Source: Roseovarius sp. (GTDB lineage Bacteria; Pseudomonadota; Alphaproteobacteria; Rhodobacterales; Rhodobacteraceae). From it: 6,644 bases of DNA. The first letter of the stretch is position 1; each line of letters opens with the position of its first letter. Under the pieces are notes generated by a model. The model was not told the origin of the DNA, ran no database searches, and saw only the letters and a program-made list of their open reading frames with translations. Location of the stretch: assembly GCA_007125415.1 (NCBI GenBank), contig SLDH01000062.1:1-6644 (forward strand), read 5' to 3'. Positions 3,891 to 6,644 of this stretch are shown piece after piece. A program made the position numbers and the translations under genes.

Positions 3891-6644
3891 TCACTCCAGT
3901 TCGATCAACAGATCCTTGGCGTCGATCTGCCCGCCGGGCTGCACATGCACGGCCTTCACCGTGGCGTCCCGCTCGGCATAGATGCCGGTCTCCATCTTCA
4001 TTGCCTCGATGGTCAGCAGCAGATCGTCGGCCTTGACCGACTGTCCGACCGACACGGCAACCGATGCGACCACCCCGGGCATGGGCGCGCCGATGTGATC
4101 GGCATTCCCCGGCTCGGCCTTGGGCCGTTGCGCGGTCTGGGATTTCACCAGCCGGTTGGGCACGCGGATCACCCGGGGCTGACCGTTCAGTTCGAAAAAG
4201 ACACGCACCTCGCCATCGTCCTGCGTCTCGCCCACCGCCTGCAGCAGGATCTCGAGTGTCTTGCCGGGGTCGATCTCGACACTGATCTCCTCGCCGGGTT
4301 CCATTCCGTAGAAGAAGGTGCGTGTGGGCAGGGTACGCACCGGCCCGTATGTGCGGTTGCGCCCGCGATAATCGAGAAAAACCTTGGGATACATCAGATA
4401 TCCGCTCAGATCCTCGTCATCGACGGTCATGCCTTCCAGCTCTTCGGAAACGGCCGCGCGGGTCGCTTCGAGGTCCACGGGATCGAGATGCTTGCCCGGG
4501 CGCTCGGTATTGGGGCTCTCGCCCTTGAGCACCTTGGCCATGATCTTTTCGGGAAAACCGCCGGGTGGCTGGCCCAGATTGCCGCGCATCATGTCCACCA
4601 CGCTGTCGGGAAAGGCGACATCGGTCTCGGGGTCTTCCACATCGGCGCGGGTCAGGCCCTGGCTCACCATCATCAGCGCCATGTCGCCCACCACTTTCGA
4701 CGAGGGCGTCACCTTCACGATATCGCCGAACATCTGGTTCACGTCCCGGTAGGTGCGGGCGATCTCGGGCCATTTTTCCTCCAGCCCCAGCGAGGCGGCC
4801 TGCGCCTTGAGATTGGTGAATTGCCCGCCGGGCATCTCGTGCAGATAAACCTCCGATGAGGGAGACTGCATGCCTGTCTCGAATGCGCAGTAATGGGCGC
4901 GAACTTCCTCCCAGTAATCCGAGATCTGCCGGATCGCCCCCATGTCGAGGCCGGTATCGCGCTCGGTGTTGCTGAGTGCCGAGACGATCGTTCCCAGCGT
5001 GGCCTGCGAGGTATTGCCCGAAAAGGCATCCATCGCCGCGTCCGCCGCATCCACGCCCGCCTCGGCCGCTGCCAGAATGCTCGCCGAGGCCGCCCCCGAG
5101 GTGTCATGGGTGTGAAAATGCACCGGGATGGTCAATTCATCCTTCAGCGCCTTCACGAGCACGCGCGCCGCGGCCGGCTTGAGAAGCCCGGCCATATCCT
5201 TCAGGCCCAGCACATGCGCGCCCGCATCCTCCAGCTCGCGCGCCATGGCGACATAGTATTTCAGGTCATATTTGGCGCGATCGGGGTCGAGGATATCGCC
5301 CGTATAGCAGATCGTGCCTTCGCAGATGCGGCCGGTCTCGATCACGGCATCCATGGCCACACGCATGTTCTCGACCCAGTTGAGGCTGTCGAAGACACGA
5401 AAGACATCAATGCCGGTGACAGCTGCCTGGCGGACGAATTCGCGCACCACATTGTCGGGGTAATTGGTGTAGCCCACCCCGTTGGAGGCGCGCAGCAGCA
5501 TCTGCGTGAGCAGGTTGGGCATCTTTGCGCGCAGTTCGCGCAGGCGCTGCCAGGGGCATTCCTGCAAGAAGCGGTAGGCCACATCGAAGGTCGCGCCGCC
5601 CCAGCACTCCATCGAGAAGATCTGCGGCAGCATCTGCGCATAGGCCGGGGCCACGCGGATCATGTCGAACGAACGCATGCGTGTGGCCAGAAGCGACTGA
5701 TGCGCATCGCGCATGGTGGTGTCGGTCAGCAGGAGCCGGTCCTGCGCCAGCATCCAGTCGGCCACCGCCTTGGCTCCCTTCTCCTCCAGCAGGGTCTTCG
5801 AGCCCGGCGGGGGCGGCTCGAGCGTGGTGCGCGGCGGGCGCGGCAGTTTCAGATCAGCGGGCGGCTTGGGCTTGCCGCTGGTCTCGGGATGGCCGTTCAC
5901 GGTGATGTCGGCGATATAGGTGAGCACCTTGGTGCCCCGGTCGCGCCGCTTGATGAACTGAAAGAGATCGGGCGTCGTGTCGATGAACTTGGTGGTGTAT
6001 TCGTTGCTGAGAAACGTGGGATGCTTGAGCAGGTTCTCCACAAAGGCGATATTGGTGCTCACCCCCCGGATGCGGAACTCGCGCAGCGCCCTGTCCATCC
6101 GGGCGATGGCACCTGCCGGGGTTTGCGCATGGGCGGTGATCTTGACAAGAAGGCTGTCATAATATCGCGTGATGACCCCGCCCGAATAGGCGGTGCCCCC
6201 ATCGAGGCGGATGCCCATGCCCGTGGCTTCGCGGAAGGCGGTGATGCGGCCATAATCGGGGATGAAGTTGTTCTGCGGATCCTCGGTAGTGATCCGGGTC
6301 TGCAGCGCATGGCCGTTGAGGGTCACCTCCGCCTGGCTGGCCTTGCGCGTGGCCTGCTCCAGCGTCTTGCCCTCGGCGATCATGATCTGTGCCTGCACGA
6401 TGTCGATGCCCGTCACCTCTTCGGTGACGGTATGTTCCACCTGCACGCGCGGATTGACCTCGATGAAATAGAACCGGTCACTGTCCATATCCATCAGGAA
6501 CTCGACCGTGCCCGCGCATTCGTAATTCACATGCTTGCAGATCTTGTAGCCCAGCGCGCAGATTTCCTCGCGTTGCGCGTCGGTCAGGTAGGGGGCGGGC
6601 GCCCGCTCGACGACCTTCTGGTTGCGGCGCTGGACCGTGCAATC
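3891..6644 (-). CDS. pyc: Pyruvate carboxylase, 5' end beyond the right edge
   Basis: The biotin enzyme that makes oxaloacetate from pyruvate, bicarbonate and ATP (EC 6.4.1.1), replenishing the TCA cycle. The 917 residues present (residue 1 is the Asp codon at 6644-6642) are the C-terminal four-fifths of a protein usually about 1,145 long. In order: the rest of the biotin carboxylase domain, with DCTVQRRNQK and FIEVNPRVQVEH (Glu62, Asn64, Arg66, Glu70 match E. coli AccC Glu288, Asn290, Arg292, Glu296); a proline-rich linker (about 255-285); the carboxyltransferase domain, with TDTTMRDAHQS (metal Asp308), GLKDMAG (Lys482, the carbamylated Lys of the family), HFHTHD (His511, His513) and SGNTSQ (catalytic Thr545); the tetramerisation/allosteric region; and the biotinyl domain with EAMKM (Lys883, codon 3998-3996). 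The frame is unbroken, and the GTG at 6530 is an internal Val, not a start. The single-chain order excludes a two-subunit carboxylase. Promoter not visible. Confidence 0.97.
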   Translation of the reverse strand, partial: DCTVQRRNQKVVERAPAPYLTDAQREEICALGYKICKHVNYECAGTVEFLMDMDSDRFYFIEVNPRVQVEHTVTEEVTGIDIVQAQIMIAEGKTLEQATRKASQAEVTLNGHALQTRITTEDPQNNFIPDYGRITAFREATGMGIRLDGGTAYSGGVITRYYDSLLVKITAHAQTPAGAIARMDRALREFRIRGVSTNIAFVENLLKHPTFLSNEYTTKFIDTTPDLFQFIKRRDRGTKVLTYIADITVNGHPETSGKPKPPADLKLPRPPRTTLEPPPPGSKTLLEEKGAKAVADWMLAQDRLLLTDTTMRDAHQSLLATRMRSFDMIRVAPAYAQMLPQIFSMECWGGATFDVAYRFLQECPWQRLRELRAKMPNLLTQMLLRASNGVGYTNYPDNVVREFVRQAAVTGIDVFRVFDSLNWVENMRVAMDAVIETGRICEGTICYTGDILDPDRAKYDLKYYVAMARELEDAGAHVLGLKDMAGLLKPAAARVLVKALKDELTIPVHFHTHDTSGAASASILAAAEAGVDAADAAMDAFSGNTSQATLGTIVSALSNTERDTGLDMGAIRQISDYWEEVRAHYCAFETGMQSPSSEVYLHEMPGGQFTNLKAQAASLGLEEKWPEIARTYRDVNQMFGDIVKVTPSSKVVGDMALMMVSQGLTRADVEDPETDVAFPDSVVDMMRGNLGQPPGGFPEKIMAKVLKGESPNTERPGKHLDPVDLEATRAAVSEELEGMTVDDEDLSGYLMYPKVFLDYRGRNRTYGPVRTLPTRTFFYGMEPGEEISVEIDPGKTLEILLQAVGETQDDGEVRVFFELNGQPRVIRVPNRLVKSQTAQRPKAEPGNADHIGAPMPGVVASVAVSVGQSVKADDLLLTIEAMKMETGIYAERDATVKAVHVQPGGQIDAKDLLIELE

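Noticed and set aside
3945..4859. A 304-codon plus-strand frame inside pyc
   Set aside because: It is antisense to the carboxyltransferase and biotinyl domains, which are intact and clearly coding on the minus strand.

Overview
This window looks like ordinary chromosome from an alphaproteobacterium, most likely a member of the Rhodobacteraceae (roseobacter group). The evidence is the GC-rich coding style, the close match of the pyruvate carboxylase and histidine enzymes to that family as I remember it, and the monofunctional 195-residue HisB lying next to hisH and hisA. Genus cannot be fixed from sequence reading alone.

Layout, right to left, because most genes are on the minus strand. The right 2.75 kb is the 3' four-fifths of pyc (pyruvate carboxylase); its N-terminal part lies beyond the right edge. 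A 233-nt gap follows with a 20-nt perfect palindrome, a terminator-like hairpin and a weak promoter. Then come a tRNA-Gly(GCC) gene with encoded CCA and a well-formed promoter. The histidine genes follow: hisB (imidazoleglycerol-phosphate dehydratase) and hisH (glutaminase subunit of imidazole glycerol phosphate synthase). Next are two plus-strand genes for secreted DUF2147 proteins, in tandem and facing against the his genes. After these the minus strand resumes with hisA (ProFAR isomerase) and a small three-helix membrane protein. At the left edge a hairpin followed by seven T's on the plus strand suggests that a plus-strand gene ends just there.

How the parts fit: HisA makes PRFAR, the HisH/HisF complex converts it to imidazole glycerol phosphate plus AICAR, and HisB dehydrates that product, so three steps of the middle of histidine synthesis are here. 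hisF is not in the window. The two DUF2147 genes split the his cluster, so hisA needs either its own promoter in the 1197-1330 gap or readthrough that would run antisense across both DUF2147 genes. Pyruvate carboxylase supplies oxaloacetate and is not functionally tied to histidine synthesis.

I see no CRISPR array, insertion sequence, prophage or defence system. The most interesting points are the inverted, four-cysteine DUF2147 pair inside the his cluster, the PGDG variant of the HisH oxyanion loop, and the structured pyc-tRNA intergenic region.
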